Shown: in pieces, positions 44,310-54,925 of the stretch
Numbering within the stretch: the stretch's first letter is position 1
Layout: every line of letters starts with the position of its first letter
Source of the DNA: CAYTBN01 sp964542165
GTDB lineage: Bacteria > Myxococcota_A > UBA796 > UBA9615 > CAYRNR01
Length of the DNA stretch: 64,000 nucleotides
Assembly (NCBI GenBank): GCA_964542165.1
Contig: CAZITQ010000017.1
Location: 3,355 to 67,354, forward strand
Reading direction: 5' to 3'
Notes under the pieces: model-generated
The model's input: the letters and a program-made list of their open reading frames with translations, nothing else
What the model was told of the DNA's origin: nothing
The model's database searches: none
Position numbers and translations under genes: made by a program

Positions 44310-46064
44310 GTGGCCCCCTCGCCGGCCTCCCTGGATCCCCACGCGCACCACCGTTCGCGGCTGCGCGCCTATCTGCTGATCCGCCTGGCGATCGTCACCT
44401 TCCTGTTCGGTCTGGCCACCTGGCTGCTGTTCACCATGCGGATGGACGTGGGCGTGCTGCCCCTGTTCTATCCGCTGTTCGCGGTGATCTATGGCGGCAC
44501 GGTGGTCTTCGCTCACCGGCTGGACCGCATCCCCAACACCACCGCCTTCAGCTACGCCCAGTTCCTCATCGACACGATGAGCATCACGGTGGTGGTGGCG
44601 TTCACCGGCTCGTCGGAGAGCCTGTTCGTCTACACCTACATCTTCGTGATCCTGGCGGCGGGGCTGATCCTGCGCACGCGCGGGGCGCTGGTCGTGGCCA
44701 CGATCGTGACCGTGTGCTACGTGGGCGTCCTGGGCCTCGGTCTGCTGGGCTACGAGTCCATCCGGGTCGGGCTCTCCGAGACCGGTCCGTACGCCGAACC
44801 CGGCATGCTGTACACGGTCAGCCAGGTGATCGTCCAGCTGATGGGCTTCTACCTCATCGCCTGGCTCTCGGGCACCCTGGCCACCCGACTCGAGGAGAGC
44901 CAACAGGCCCTGCGCCGCGCCGGTGTCGACCTGGCCGTGCTCCGGGAGCTGCACGCCAACATCATCGAGAACATCGGCAGCGGGATCCTCACCGTAGGCG
45001 AGAACAGCCGCATCTCGTCGTTCAATCAGTCCGCGGCCCACATCACCGGGTTGACCCCGGAGCAGGCCATCGGGCAGCACCTGGACGACGTCCTCCCCGG
45101 CGCCTCCTCGTACCTCGAGACCCCGGGAGAGGCGCCCATGGTCAACGCCGAGACCTCGGCGGCCTGGGTGGCCGACAGCCAGACCTGGGAGGCCCACGTC
45201 CGGCTTCCGTCGGGCAAGCGCTGCTACCTGCGCCACTCGGTGTCCACCCTGCGGGATCGCTTCGGCGTGCCCATGGGCAAGATCATCATCTTCGACGACG
45301 AGTCGAAGGTGCGGGCGATGGAGGAGCAGATGGAGCGCGACCGCCACCTGGCCCAGGTGGGCAAGCTGGCGGCCGCCATCGTGCACGAGATCCGAAATCC
45401 CCTGGCCGCCATCTCGGGGTCGGCCCAGCTCCTCAGCAGCGACGAGAGCGTCAAGGAGGAGGACCGCCGGTTGATGGAGATCATCGTCCGGGAGGCGGAC
45501 CGGCTCAACGGCCTGGTCAGCAACTTCCTGGGGCTCGCGCGCAAGGGGCCGCTGGACACCGGCCTCGTCGTGGTGGACCAGTGCATCTCCGAGACCCTGC
45601 AGCTGCTGGAACAGAGCGGGCACGTCAATCCGGGGATCGAGGTGGAGCAGGAGTTCAGCTACCGGCCCGGGATCCGCGCCGACCGGGAGCGGCTGCGGCA
45701 GGTGTTCTGGAACCTGTTCAACAACGCGTTCCAGGCCATGCCCGACGGCGGTACGCTGCGGGTGACCACCGAGCGGGCGCCCGAGCTGGACGAGGGTGGC
45801 CGGGACGTGCTGATGATCCGGGTGTCGGACACGGGCAAGGGGATCGCGGCGGAGGAGATCGACAACGTCTTCGATCCCTTCTACACACGCCGCGCGGGGG
45901 GCACCGGACTCGGGCTGGCGATCACCCAGCAGATCGTGCTGGACCACGGTGGGAACATCGCGGTGGAGAGCTCGGCGGGGGAGGGGACCCACTTCGAGAT
46001 CCTCTTCCCGGTGGCCGAGGGGGAAGCCCGGGCGGGGTCCACGGCCGCGGTCGTGGTGGGGTAG
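44310..46064 (+). CDS. pilS: PilS-type sensor histidine kinase
   Basis: 584 residues from GTG 44310. Six membrane segments (about 25-190), a PAS domain (about 220-330), the dimerisation/phosphoacceptor region with H359 in AAIVHEIRNPLAAIS, and the HATPase domain with NLFNNAFQAMPDGG, VSDTGKGIAAEE and GGTGLGLAITQQIV. Matches PilS of the PilS-PilR pair, which senses pilin level in the membrane and controls pilA. Twelve bases after pilC. Confidence 0.9.
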   Translation: MAPSPASLDPHAHHRSRLRAYLLIRLAIVTFLFGLATWLLFTMRMDVGVLPLFYPLFAVIYGGTVVFAHRLDRIPNTTAFSYAQFLIDTMSITVVVAFTGSSESLFVYTYIFVILAAGLILRTRGALVVATIVTVCYVGVLGLGLLGYESIRVGLSETGPYAEPGMLYTVSQVIVQLMGFYLIAWLSGTLATRLEESQQALRRAGVDLAVLRELHANIIENIGSGILTVGENSRISSFNQSAAHITGLTPEQAIGQHLDDVLPGASSYLETPGEAPMVNAETSAAWVADSQTWEAHVRLPSGKRCYLRHSVSTLRDRFGVPMGKIIIFDDESKVRAMEEQMERDRHLAQVGKLAAAIVHEIRNPLAAISGSAQLLSSDESVKEEDRRLMEIIVREADRLNGLVSNFLGLARKGPLDTGLVVVDQCISETLQLLEQSGHVNPGIEVEQEFSYRPGIRADRERLRQVFWNLFNNAFQAMPDGGTLRVTTERAPELDEGGRDVLMIRVSDTGKGIAAEEIDNVFDPFYTRRAGGTGLGLAITQQIVLDHGGNIAVESSAGEGTHFEILFPVAEGEARAGSTAAVVVG

Positions 46065-46095
46065 ATTCACGAGCGCTGGGTAGCGGGAGGAGCGG

Positions 46096-47490
<1,395 letters not shown>

Positions 47491-47509
47491 GCCCGGGCTC
47501 CGCCCGGGC
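47491..47509 (+). terminator. hairpin after pilR
   Basis: GCCCGGGC-TCC-GCCCGGGC starts directly after the pilR stop: an 8-bp perfect stem with a 3-base loop. No U-run follows; the heptamer array begins five bases later. Confidence 0.5.
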
Positions 47510-47513
47510 AGGC

Positions 47514-47663
47514 TTCAGGCTTCAGGCATCAGGCGTCAGGCGGAAGAGACGTGCTCGCTTCCTGCGGCAGCATCGCCTTCGTTCCCTCCTTTGTTCCGGA
47601 TCGGATGTCGAGCGAAGCGAGACGACCGCTCCGCCTGAGGCCTGAGGCCTGAGGCCTGAAGCC
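47514..47663. repeat. heptamer array element B (inverted NTCAGGC pair)
   Basis: Four units TTCAGGC, TTCAGGC, ATCAGGC, GTCAGGC (47514-47541), then a 91-bp centre, then the inverted units GCCTGAG x3 and GCCTGAA (47633-47660). The centre holds GTCGAGCGAAGCGAG (47607-47621), which matches element C in the opposite orientation at 14 of 15 bases. It lies between convergent pilR and alr and touches the alr stop codon. Confidence 0.85.
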
Positions 47664-48814
47664 TACTCTTCGGAGACTGCGATTCTCGGGATCCGCTCGT
47701 GGATCCGCGTGGTGATCTCGTAGTTGATCGTCCCTGCCCAGCCCGCCATCTGCTCGGCGGTGATGAGTTCTTCGCCCTGGGGTCCCAGGAGGACCACCTC
47801 GTCGCCGGTGGCGGCGTCGGGGATGTGGGTCACGTCGACCATGGTGATATTCATGCAGACCCGGCCGCGGACGGGGGCGCGGCAGCCCCGGATCAACACG
47901 TGGGCCAGGTTGCTCAGGGCCCGGTCGTAGCCGTCGTAGTAGCCCACCGGCAGGATCGCCAGCCGGGTGGCGTGGGTGGTCCGGTAGGTCCGTCCGTAGC
48001 CCACGTATTCGCCCTCGGGGACCTCCTTGACCTGGGCGACGACGGTCTTCCAGGCCAGCGCGGGTCGTAGCTCCAGGCGCGCCCGCCCGGCCATCAGCGC
48101 CGCCACGTAGGCCTCGGTGGACGGCCACATGCCGTAGCAGGCGATCCCGGCCCGCACCAGCTCCAGGTGCACCTCCGGCCACAGGATCGCCGCGGCCGAG
48201 TTGCTGATGTGGCGGTAGCGGACGTCGATTCCCTCGGCCTCCAGCTGGCCGGCGAAGCCGTGGAACCGCAGGACCTGGCCGGTGGCGAAGGTGTGGTCGG
48301 TGGTGTCCTCCACGTCGGCGAAGTGGGAGGCGAGTCCGGTGAGCTCCAGGTGGGGATCGGCGTGGATCGCCCGGGCCAGCTCCAGCGCCGCCTCGTCGGT
48401 CAGCCCCTGGCGGTTGTTGCCCGTCTCCAGCTTGAGGTGGAGCGGAGCGGGCCCCGGCGCGCCTCCGGCCACCGCCCTCGACGCCGCCTCGACCACCGCC
48501 GGGTCGTACACCACCAGCTGGCAGCCCAGCTCCAGCGCCTCGGTCACGTCCTGCGGAGGCACGTAGCCCAGGACCAGCAGCGGCACGTCGATCCCGACCT
48601 CCCGCAGCCGGCGGGCCTCGAACAGCGCGTTGATCCCCAGCCAGTCGGCCCCGGCCTCCACGAACAGCCGGGCACAGATCTCCAGCCCATGTCCGTATGC
48701 ATGGGCCTTCACCGCCGGCGCCAGCACCGGCCCCGCCCCCACCAGCTCCCGCAGCTGCCGCACGTTCCCGCGCAGCGCCGAAGCATCGATCTCGCACCAG
48801 GTCAGCTCGGTCAT
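47663..48814 (-). CDS. alr: alanine racemase
   Basis: 383 residues from ATG 48814 (frame extends to 49015 without alr features). PLP Lys is K36 in APAVKAHAYGHG; the second catalytic Tyr is in EYVGYGRTYRT; GNNRQGL and RVCMNITMVDVT match the family. It makes D-Ala for peptidoglycan. A -10-like TATAAG precedes it. Stand-alone gene. Confidence 0.95.
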   Translation of the reverse strand: MTELTWCEIDASALRGNVRQLRELVGAGPVLAPAVKAHAYGHGLEICARLFVEAGADWLGINALFEARRLREVGIDVPLLVLGYVPPQDVTEALELGCQLVVYDPAVVEAASRAVAGGAPGPAPLHLKLETGNNRQGLTDEAALELARAIHADPHLELTGLASHFADVEDTTDHTFATGQVLRFHGFAGQLEAEGIDVRYRHISNSAAAILWPEVHLELVRAGIACYGMWPSTEAYVAALMAGRARLELRPALAWKTVVAQVKEVPEGEYVGYGRTYRTTHATRLAILPVGYYDGYDRALSNLAHVLIRGCRAPVRGRVCMNITMVDVTHIPDAATGDEVVLLGPQGEELITAEQMAGWAGTINYEITTRIHERIPRIAVSEE

Positions 48815-48833
48815 GGGTAGTCCCAGGGTCTCT

Positions 48834-48839
48834 CTTATA
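48834..48839 (-). promoter_or_regulatory. possible -10 element of alr
   Basis: TATAAG (five of six bases) in an AT-rich patch on the minus strand; a start near 48827 would leave a leader of about 13 bases. No good -35. Confidence 0.3.
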
Positions 48840-48864
48840 AAACAAAGCCGGCGTCCTTGCTTCC

Positions 48865-48893
48865 CTCGGTCTCGGTCTCCGTCTCGGTCTCGG
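48865..48893. repeat. CTCGGT hexamer tract
   Basis: Five near-identical hexamers (CTCGGT, CTCGGT, CTCCGT, CTCGGT, CTCGGA) in the alr-kinase interval. The unit resembles that of the pilD insert. Confidence 0.7.
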
Positions 48894-49137
48894 ATTCCTC
48901 CAGTCGGGGCCTTCGGTAGCCACGCCGGGGTCAGCGGGGCGGTCTGGGTGCGGCCTGTGGCAGCGGCCGAGTACACATCTTGGGCGGCTCTTCGGGACGT
49001 TGCGGTGTAGGTCACGACGTTCCGGGCTGGGTCGTGGCTCCGGGATCAGCTGTACGAGTTGCCTGGCGAGGCGGCCTTCGGTCTGGATCTCCGTACTCGG
49101 ATCGTCGACGCCTGTCTCCAAAGCACGCGGGCGCGCG

Positions 49138-49146
49138 TGGTATGAT
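49138..49146 (+). promoter_or_regulatory. extended -10 promoter of the kinase gene
   Basis: TGG-TATGAT (TGn extended -10, five of six bases). No -35 is needed for this class. A start near 49153 leaves a 35-base leader to ATG 49188. Confidence 0.45.
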
Positions 49147-49187
49147 TTGCGCTTCCTCGATCAACCGAATCCGGGCGTGGTGAATCG

Positions 49188-51899
49188 ATGTCCTTGGAGC
49201 GGGAACTCCATCTGGGAAAGCTGGCCCTGTCGCTGGGGTACGTGGACGAGTCGCAGCTCGTGGAGGGTTTGCGCTGGCTGGGCGATCCCGACGGGGGTGG
49301 CGAGCTGGTGCCGATCCTGTCGCGGCTGGGGTATCTCAATCCGGGCCAGGTCGAGGAGCTGGAACACTCCCTGGACCAGGATCTGGGTGACGAGAGCGAG
49401 ACCGTGGCTCGGCCCGAGCTGGTGGACGGCCCGGATCGGGGTGGCAACGGAGGCAAGAAGCCCGGCGGCGGCCGCGTGCCGTCCGACCGCTCGGTGATCC
49501 TCTCGCTCAAGCAGCGCCACAAGCTCGATCCGCCCAACATCCAGCTGGGCGACAAGGTGGAGCCCAAGGCGATCTCGCGACCGGCGTCCGCGCGCTACCG
49601 ATTCGGCAAGAACGTGGGCAAGGGCGGTCACGGGATCGTGCGCCTGGTCCACGACATCGACATCGGCCGCCGGGTGGCGCTCAAGGCGCTGAAGTCCGGT
49701 GTCAAGGCCACGCCCAAGGAGCTGGAGCGCTTCATCGAAGAGGTGCAGGTCACCGGTCAGCTCGAGCATCCCAACGTGGTCCCGGTCCACGAGCTGGGGA
49801 CCCTGGACAACGGCGAGGTCTACTTCACCATGAAGCTGGTGGAGGGGCGGACGCTGGAGCAGATCATCGCGGGCCTGCGGCGCGGCGAGCCCTCCGCACG
49901 GCAGGCCTTCAACCGCAACCGGCTGATCGGCATCGTCCAGGCGGTCTGCCAGGGGGTCGGGTTCGCCCACGCCAAGGGGGTCGTCCACCGGGATCTCAAA
50001 CCCGCCAACATCATGCTCGGCGACTACGGTGAGGTCCTGGTCATGGACTGGGGACTGGCCAAGGTCCAGGGGGTGGAGGATCGGCATTCCCAGGACCTGG
50101 CGCTGGTGGTCACCGACCGCTCTCGGGGCGACAGCGAAGAGACCCTGGCGGGCACCATCAAGGGCACGCCGGCCTACATGTCCCCCGAACAGGCCATGGG
50201 CCGCATCGACCTGATCGACGAGCGGTCGGACGTGTACGCCATCGGCGTGATCCTCTACGAGCTGCTGACCTATCGCCGGCCCCACCTGGGCAAGGATCCG
50301 ATGAAGGTGATCCGGGCCGTGGTGCGCGAGCCCATCGTGCCGCCGCGAGAGGTCGCCCCCCACATGAACATCCCCGAGGAGCTCGAGCTCATCGCCATGA
50401 AGTGCCTCCGCAAGGACAAGGAGGAGCGCTACTCCACGGCGATGCAGGTCCACGAGGAGCTGGACGAGTTCCTGGAGGGGACCAAGCGCAAGCAACAGGC
50501 GGCGCGCAAGGTCAAGGAGGGCAACGAGCTGGCCCGCGAGTACGAGTCCCTGCGCCGGGAGGCCGGCACCCGCCGCGCACAGGAACGCGAGGCTGCCCTG
50601 GGGATCAACCCCTGGGACGAAGTCGGCAAGAAGCGGGACCTGTGGGGACTCGAGGAGGAGGCGGACGCCAAGGAGGTGGAGGCCATCGACACGTTTTCGG
50701 CGGCCATCAACCGCTACGTGCAGGCCCTGGGCTACGACCCGGAGAACCTCCACGCCCGCCGCGGGCTCGCGGCGCTGTACTGGAGCAAGTTCCGCGAGGC
50801 GGAGCAGTCCCGCAGCGAGACCGACGTGCGGTACTTCCGACACCTGGTGGAGCTGTACGACGACGGCTCGTACGCCAAGTACCTCAAGGGAGACGGCCTG
50901 CTGAGTGTGGACTCGTTGCCCAAGGGGGCCACCATCGAGCTGGCATCCTACGAGGAGCGGGATCGGGTCCTGACCCCCGTGGACGCGCGGCCCCTGGGGG
51001 AGACGCCCCTGGAGAAGCTGCCGGTGTCCATGGGCAGCTACCGGCTGTCCCTGTCGGTGAAGGGTATGGCCCCGGTGACCCGGCCGATCTTCATCGGTCG
51101 CCGCCAGCACCTGCTGGTGCGGGTGCAGATGTACCCCGCCGACAGCTTCGGCGACCAGTTTCTGTTCGTTCCCGGGGGCCCCTTCGTCATGGGCGGGGAT
51201 GCCCAGGCCATCGACCCGGTGGAGCGCACGGTCCAGCACGTGGCGGACTTCGCGATCTCCCGCTTCCCGGTCACCATGGCCGAGTACCAGGAGTACATCA
51301 ACCACCTGGCCCAGACCGACCCGATGGAGGTCCAGTTCCGGGTACCCCGCCATCCGGGGGGCGGTGATCCCATCTTCACCCGGGGTCCCGACGGCAGGTA
51401 CTTCATGCCCGCGGTGGACCGCCAGAACAATCGCATGGACCCGCAGTTCCCCGTCTTCGGCGTGAGCTTCGAGGACGCCGCGGCCTACCTGCAGTGGCGC
51501 TCCCAAAACGACGGCGCCCCCTACCGGCTGCCCACGGATGCCGAATGGGAGAAGGCGGCCCGGGGGGTGGACGGACGGTTCTACCCCTGGGGGGACCGCT
51601 TCGACCACGCGTTCTGCAAGACGGACGAGTCCCGCGCCGAGCGGGCCGGGCCCGAGGTGGTGGGTGCCTTCTCGACGGACTGTTCCCCCTTCGGCGCGCG
51701 CGACATGGCCGGCAGCATGCGCGAGTGGTGCGACAGCTGGTTCGACGAGGACCGGGGCCTCAAGGTGGTGCGCGGGGGGGCCTGGAACCTCAGCGAGAGC
51801 TACGCCCGGGTGTGCAACCGCTACGGGGTGAGCGGCAAGGACGTGGATCCGGGGATCGGGTTCCGCGCCGTCCTCGAGATCCGCCCGCCGGGGAGCTGA
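49188..51899 (+). CDS. Ser/Thr protein kinase with N-terminal MshEN-like domain and C-terminal FGE-sulfatase-like domain
   Basis: 903 residues. Residues 1-70 (LGKLALSLGYVDESQLVEGL; LVPILSRLGYLNPGQVEELEHSL) resemble the N-terminal domain of PilB encoded nearby. The kinase (about 137-470) has a Gly loop GKGGHG, Lys of VALKALK, HRDLKPAN with D269, a DWG in place of DFG (a known variant) and SPEQA, so it should be active. A TPR-like/helical part and a PEGA-like stretch (about 590-660) lead to a C-terminal formylglycine-generating-enzyme-like domain (680-897: FVPGGPFVMGG, YRLPTDAEWEKAARG, VVRGGAWN). The first of the two catalytic Cys of true FGE is absent (Asn-Leu-Ser after GGAW), so it is likely a binding module. 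Confidence 0.88.
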   Translation: MSLERELHLGKLALSLGYVDESQLVEGLRWLGDPDGGGELVPILSRLGYLNPGQVEELEHSLDQDLGDESETVARPELVDGPDRGGNGGKKPGGGRVPSDRSVILSLKQRHKLDPPNIQLGDKVEPKAISRPASARYRFGKNVGKGGHGIVRLVHDIDIGRRVALKALKSGVKATPKELERFIEEVQVTGQLEHPNVVPVHELGTLDNGEVYFTMKLVEGRTLEQIIAGLRRGEPSARQAFNRNRLIGIVQAVCQGVGFAHAKGVVHRDLKPANIMLGDYGEVLVMDWGLAKVQGVEDRHSQDLALVVTDRSRGDSEETLAGTIKGTPAYMSPEQAMGRIDLIDERSDVYAIGVILYELLTYRRPHLGKDPMKVIRAVVREPIVPPREVAPHMNIPEELELIAMKCLRKDKEERYSTAMQVHEELDEFLEGTKRKQQAARKVKEGNELAREYESLRREAGTRRAQEREAALGINPWDEVGKKRDLWGLEEEADAKEVEAIDTFSAAINRYVQALGYDPENLHARRGLAALYWSKFREAEQSRSETDVRYFRHLVELYDDGSYAKYLKGDGLLSVDSLPKGATIELASYEERDRVLTPVDARPLGETPLEKLPVSMGSYRLSLSVKGMAPVTRPIFIGRRQHLLVRVQMYPADSFGDQFLFVPGGPFVMGGDAQAIDPVERTVQHVADFAISRFPVTMAEYQEYINHLAQTDPMEVQFRVPRHPGGGDPIFTRGPDGRYFMPAVDRQNNRMDPQFPVFGVSFEDAAAYLQWRSQNDGAPYRLPTDAEWEKAARGVDGRFYPWGDRFDHAFCKTDESRAERAGPEVVGAFSTDCSPFGARDMAGSMREWCDSWFDEDRGLKVVRGGAWNLSESYARVCNRYGVSGKDVDPGIGFRAVLEIRPPGS

Positions 51900-51918
51900 T
51901 CCCGATCTGCGGGAGGGA

Positions 51919-52482
51919 TCAGGCCGTGGTCGCCTTGATGAAGCCCTTGAGGTAGCCCCAGCCGCTGATCAGCGAGTACCCGAGCGCGAACCACATCAAC
52001 ACGATGCCCACGCTGTGGGGGTCCACGCCGTTCCACTCGTGGTGGTAGATCAGGAACCCCAGCGCCGTGTCCTGGAACGCGGTCTTGTACTTGCCCAGCT
52101 TGCCCGCCGCGATGACGATGCCCTCGTTGGCGGCGATGCCCCGCAGCGCGGTGATCGTGATCTCCCTGGAGAGCAGCACCACCACCATCCACGCCGGGAT
52201 GCGGTCCAGGGGGATGAGCATCACCATCGCCGCGGTCACCAGCAGCTTGTCGGCCAGTGGATCCAGGAAGGCACCCAGGGTGGAGGTCAGTCCCATTCGC
52301 CGGGCCAGGAAGCCGTCCACCGCGTCCGTGATGCAGGCGATGACGAAGACCCACATGGCGAGGTGGCACATCTTCGGGCCGGGGAAGAGCATCAATACGA
52401 CCACCACCGGGATCGCGACGATCCGGGCCACGGTCAGCGAGTTGGGCAGATTCCAGAACGCCCTGCCGGTGACGCCCGTCAT
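51919..52482 (-). CDS. pgsA: CDP-diacylglycerol-glycerol-3-phosphate 3-phosphatidyltransferase
   Basis: 187 residues, four to five membrane segments. The CDP-alcohol phosphotransferase signature DAVDGFLARRMGLTSTLGAFLDPLAD is present (D..DG..AR..G...D...D; quoted here over residues 53-78 in parts: DAVDGFLARR and GAFLDPLAD). It makes phosphatidylglycerophosphate. The ATG overlaps the stop of the transglycosylase gene by 4 bp. Confidence 0.92.
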   Translation of the reverse strand: MTGVTGRAFWNLPNSLTVARIVAIPVVVVLMLFPGPKMCHLAMWVFVIACITDAVDGFLARRMGLTSTLGAFLDPLADKLLVTAAMVMLIPLDRIPAWMVVVLLSREITITALRGIAANEGIVIAAGKLGKYKTAFQDTALGFLIYHHEWNGVDPHSVGIVLMWFALGYSLISGWGYLKGFIKATTA

Positions 52483-53105
52483 CGGCTTCCCCGGACGGGC
52501 CGCTCGGTGGCGAAGTAGTCGTAGAGCTTGGTGACGTGGGCCACGTAGAACTGGGTCTCCTCGAAGGGGGGGATGCCGCCGTACTTGTTCACGTTGCCAG
52601 GCCCGGCGTTGTACGCAGCCACGGCCAGGTCCACGTTGCCGCCGAAGCGGTCGATCTGCTTGCGCAGGTAGCGGGCGCCGCCGCCGATGTTCTGTTCCGG
52701 GTCGAAGGAGTCGTCCACCCCGAGTGAACGGGCCGTGGCCGGCATCAACTGCAGCAGCCCCTGGGCGCCGCGGGGGCTCACCGCCCGGGAGTTGAATCCC
52801 GACTCCACCAGCATCATCGCCTTGAGCAGGGCGGGGCTGACGTCGTGACTCGCGGCTGCCTCGAGGATCAGGTCGTCGTAGGTGTCCAGGTTTCGGTAGA
52901 CCGTCTCCGGATCGATGTCCGCGAAGCTGGAGGGGCGATTCTCCAGCTCGTCGTCGATGAAGATCTCCAGGGAGTCACGATCGCGGTAGTGCGTGAAGGT
53001 GATCGACCCGTCGTCCTCCTCGGTCTTGTAGATCACCTCGCCCCGGGCGGGCAACGCCAGGGCAACGACGACGAGCAGGGGGAGCGCAGGCCGGATGGTC
53101 GCCAC
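52479..53105 (-). CDS. lytic transglycosylase (SLT domain)
   Basis: 208 residues from GTG 53105, giving a signal peptide (PALPLLVVVALALPARG). The SLT domain has the catalytic Glu in LVESGFNSRAVSPRGAQGL, QLMPATA, NIGGGARYLRKQ and AVAAYNAGPGNVNKYGG. A DUF4124-like N-terminal part (EVIYKTEEDDGSITFTHYRD) precedes it. It cleaves peptidoglycan glycan strands with 1,6-anhydro ends. Co-transcribed with pgsA. Confidence 0.9.
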   Translation of the reverse strand: MATIRPALPLLVVVALALPARGEVIYKTEEDDGSITFTHYRDRDSLEIFIDDELENRPSSFADIDPETVYRNLDTYDDLILEAAASHDVSPALLKAMMLVESGFNSRAVSPRGAQGLLQLMPATARSLGVDDSFDPEQNIGGGARYLRKQIDRFGGNVDLAVAAYNAGPGNVNKYGGIPPFEETQFYVAHVTKLYDYFATERPVRGSR

Positions 53106-53116
53106 GATGGGGCCGA

Positions 53117-53125
53117 TGGTATAGT
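53117..53125 (+). promoter_or_regulatory. extended -10 promoter of nadB
   Basis: TGG-TATAGT (five of six -10 bases plus the TGn extension). A start near 53132 leaves about 29 bases before GTG 53161, which has GGAG upstream. On the other strand TTGACG (53139-53144), 17 bases and TACCAT (53116-53121) could fire toward the transglycosylase gene; the two would overlap. Confidence 0.5.
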
Positions 53126-53160
53126 GCGACCCCTTCGACGTCAACGGAACGGAGCACACC

Positions 53161-54816
53161 GTGGCGAGCGAGACCGTAGAGGTCGACTTCCTCGTCATCG
53201 GCGGTGGGATCGCCGGCCTCGGCTATGCCCTCGAGGTGGCCGAACTGGGCACCGTCGCGGTGCTGGCCAAGCGCGAGATGGGCGAGGCCGCCACGGCCTA
53301 CGCCCAGGGCGGAATCGCCGCGGTATGGCAGGCGCCTGACTCCTTCGACACCCACATCGCGGACACCATGCGCGCCGGTGCGGGGCTCAACGACTCCGAG
53401 GCCGTCGAGATCTGCGTGCGCAACGGCCCCGAACAGATCCGCAAGCTGACGGACCTGGGGGTGTCGTTCACCCGTCGCGAGGAGGTGCCCGGGGGGTACG
53501 ACCTGGGCAAGGAGGGTGGGCACTCGAGGCGACGGGTGCTCCACGCAGGAGACGTCACCGGACGAGCCCTCCACGGGGCGCTGCTCAGGGCGGTGGAGGA
53601 CCACCCCGACATCCGGTTGTTCGCCGACCACATGGCCATCGACCTGGTGACCGCGGGCAAGCTGGGCGCGGGTGAGGATCGCGTCCTGGGGGCCTACGCC
53701 CTGGACCTGAACGACGGCTGCGTGGGGGCCTTCGAGGCCCACGTGACGCTGCTGGCCACCGGGGGTGCGGGCAAGGTCTACCTGTACACGTCCAACCCGG
53801 ACGTGGCCTCCGGGGACGGCATCGCCATGGCCTACCGTGCCGGGGCGTCGGTGGCCAACATGGAGTTCGTCCAGTTCCACCCGACCTGCCTGTTCCATCC
53901 GGAAGCCAAGAACTACCTGATCAGCGAGGCGCTTCGGGGCGAGGGCGCCGTGCTGCGATTGCCGGGTGGTCCGCGATTCATGGACCTGTACGACGAGCGG
54001 GCAGAGCTGGCGCCGCGCGACATCGTCGCCCGGGCCATCGACGCCGAGATCAAGAGCCGGGGGCTGGACCACGTGATGCTGGACGCCACGTCCCTGGCCC
54101 CGGACTTCCTCCTGGAGCGGTTCCCCAGCATCCACGCGGCGTGTCGGGAGTGGGGCTTCGACCTCACCCAGGAGCCGCTGCCCGTGGTGCCCGCCGCCCA
54201 CTACTTCTGCGGGGGCGTGCGCACCGACCTGTGGGGACAGACCGATCTGCCCGGGCTGTTCGCCTGCGGGGAGACCGCGCACACCGGGGTCCACGGCGCC
54301 AACCGACTGGCGAGCAACTCCCTGCTGGAGGCGGCGGTCTTCGCCTCCCGGGCGGCGTCGGTGGCGTCGGCGGCGCTGGCCGACGGCCGCGCTTTCCAGC
54401 GACCGGCCGTCCGGCCCTGGGATCCGGGCCACGCGGTGGACTCGGACGAGGCGGTCACGGTCACGCACAACTGGGACGAGATCCGACGCTGTATGTGGAA
54501 CTACGTGGGCATCGTGCGCAGCGACAAGCGGCTCAAGCGCGCCGAGCGGCGGATCCGGATGATCGAGGAGGAGATCCGGCAGTACTACTGGGACTTCCGG
54601 ATCACGGGCGACCTGATCGAGCTACGGAACCTGGCGGTGGTCGCGGCGCTGGTCGTCCACGGCGCCCAGCTACGGCGCGAGAGCCGCGGCCTGCACTACA
54701 ACCTCGACTGCCTGGCCTCCGACCCCCGCTGGCTTCGCGACACCACGTTGCGCCGGGGCGCCGACGACGAGCCCTTCTTCGATCTCGCGGCCTCTCCCCT
54801 CCGTTCCCCGCGATAG
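53161..54816 (+). CDS. nadB: L-aspartate oxidase NadB
   Basis: 551 residues from GTG 53161. FAD-binding GGGIAGLGYALEVAELG, then the flavoprotein features AATAYAQGGIAAVW, HSRRRVLHAGDVTGRAL, EFVQFHPTCLF, GEGAVLRLPGGPRFM, and the catalytic Arg region TGVHGANRLASNSLLEAAVF. It oxidises L-Asp to iminoaspartate, first step of NAD synthesis. NadA and NadC are not adjacent. Succinate dehydrogenase-type paralogues are excluded by length and the lack of Sdh partners. Confidence 0.95.
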   Translation: MASETVEVDFLVIGGGIAGLGYALEVAELGTVAVLAKREMGEAATAYAQGGIAAVWQAPDSFDTHIADTMRAGAGLNDSEAVEICVRNGPEQIRKLTDLGVSFTRREEVPGGYDLGKEGGHSRRRVLHAGDVTGRALHGALLRAVEDHPDIRLFADHMAIDLVTAGKLGAGEDRVLGAYALDLNDGCVGAFEAHVTLLATGGAGKVYLYTSNPDVASGDGIAMAYRAGASVANMEFVQFHPTCLFHPEAKNYLISEALRGEGAVLRLPGGPRFMDLYDERAELAPRDIVARAIDAEIKSRGLDHVMLDATSLAPDFLLERFPSIHAACREWGFDLTQEPLPVVPAAHYFCGGVRTDLWGQTDLPGLFACGETAHTGVHGANRLASNSLLEAAVFASRAASVASAALADGRAFQRPAVRPWDPGHAVDSDEAVTVTHNWDEIRRCMWNYVGIVRSDKRLKRAERRIRMIEEEIRQYYWDFRITGDLIELRNLAVVAALVVHGAQLRRESRGLHYNLDCLASDPRWLRDTTLRRGADDEPFFDLAASPLRSPR

Positions 54817-54925
54817 CGCGGTCACCACGACCACGGCTGCCGAGCGACCACCGGAAGAAGAGCCATTCCCAGACGGAGATCTGTTTGCCTCCGTGGTCGG
54901 AACCTGCAGATTCGACGTCAGGGAA

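Larger units (their letters stand above)
48815..49187. other. 373-bp non-coding interval between alr and the kinase gene
   Basis: Contains the alr -10-like box, a CTCGGT hexamer tract (48865-48893) and an extended -10 for the kinase gene (49138-49146). No conserved ORF or RNA gene is seen in the rest. Confidence 0.6.

Noticed and set aside
47514..47663. CRISPR array
   Set aside because: Units are seven bases without spacers of equal length; there are no cas genes.
54828..54899. Terminator between nadB and pyrE (CGACCACGG / CCGTGGTCG, 9-bp arms)
   Set aside because: Arms are 54 bases apart with no U-run; too weak to call.
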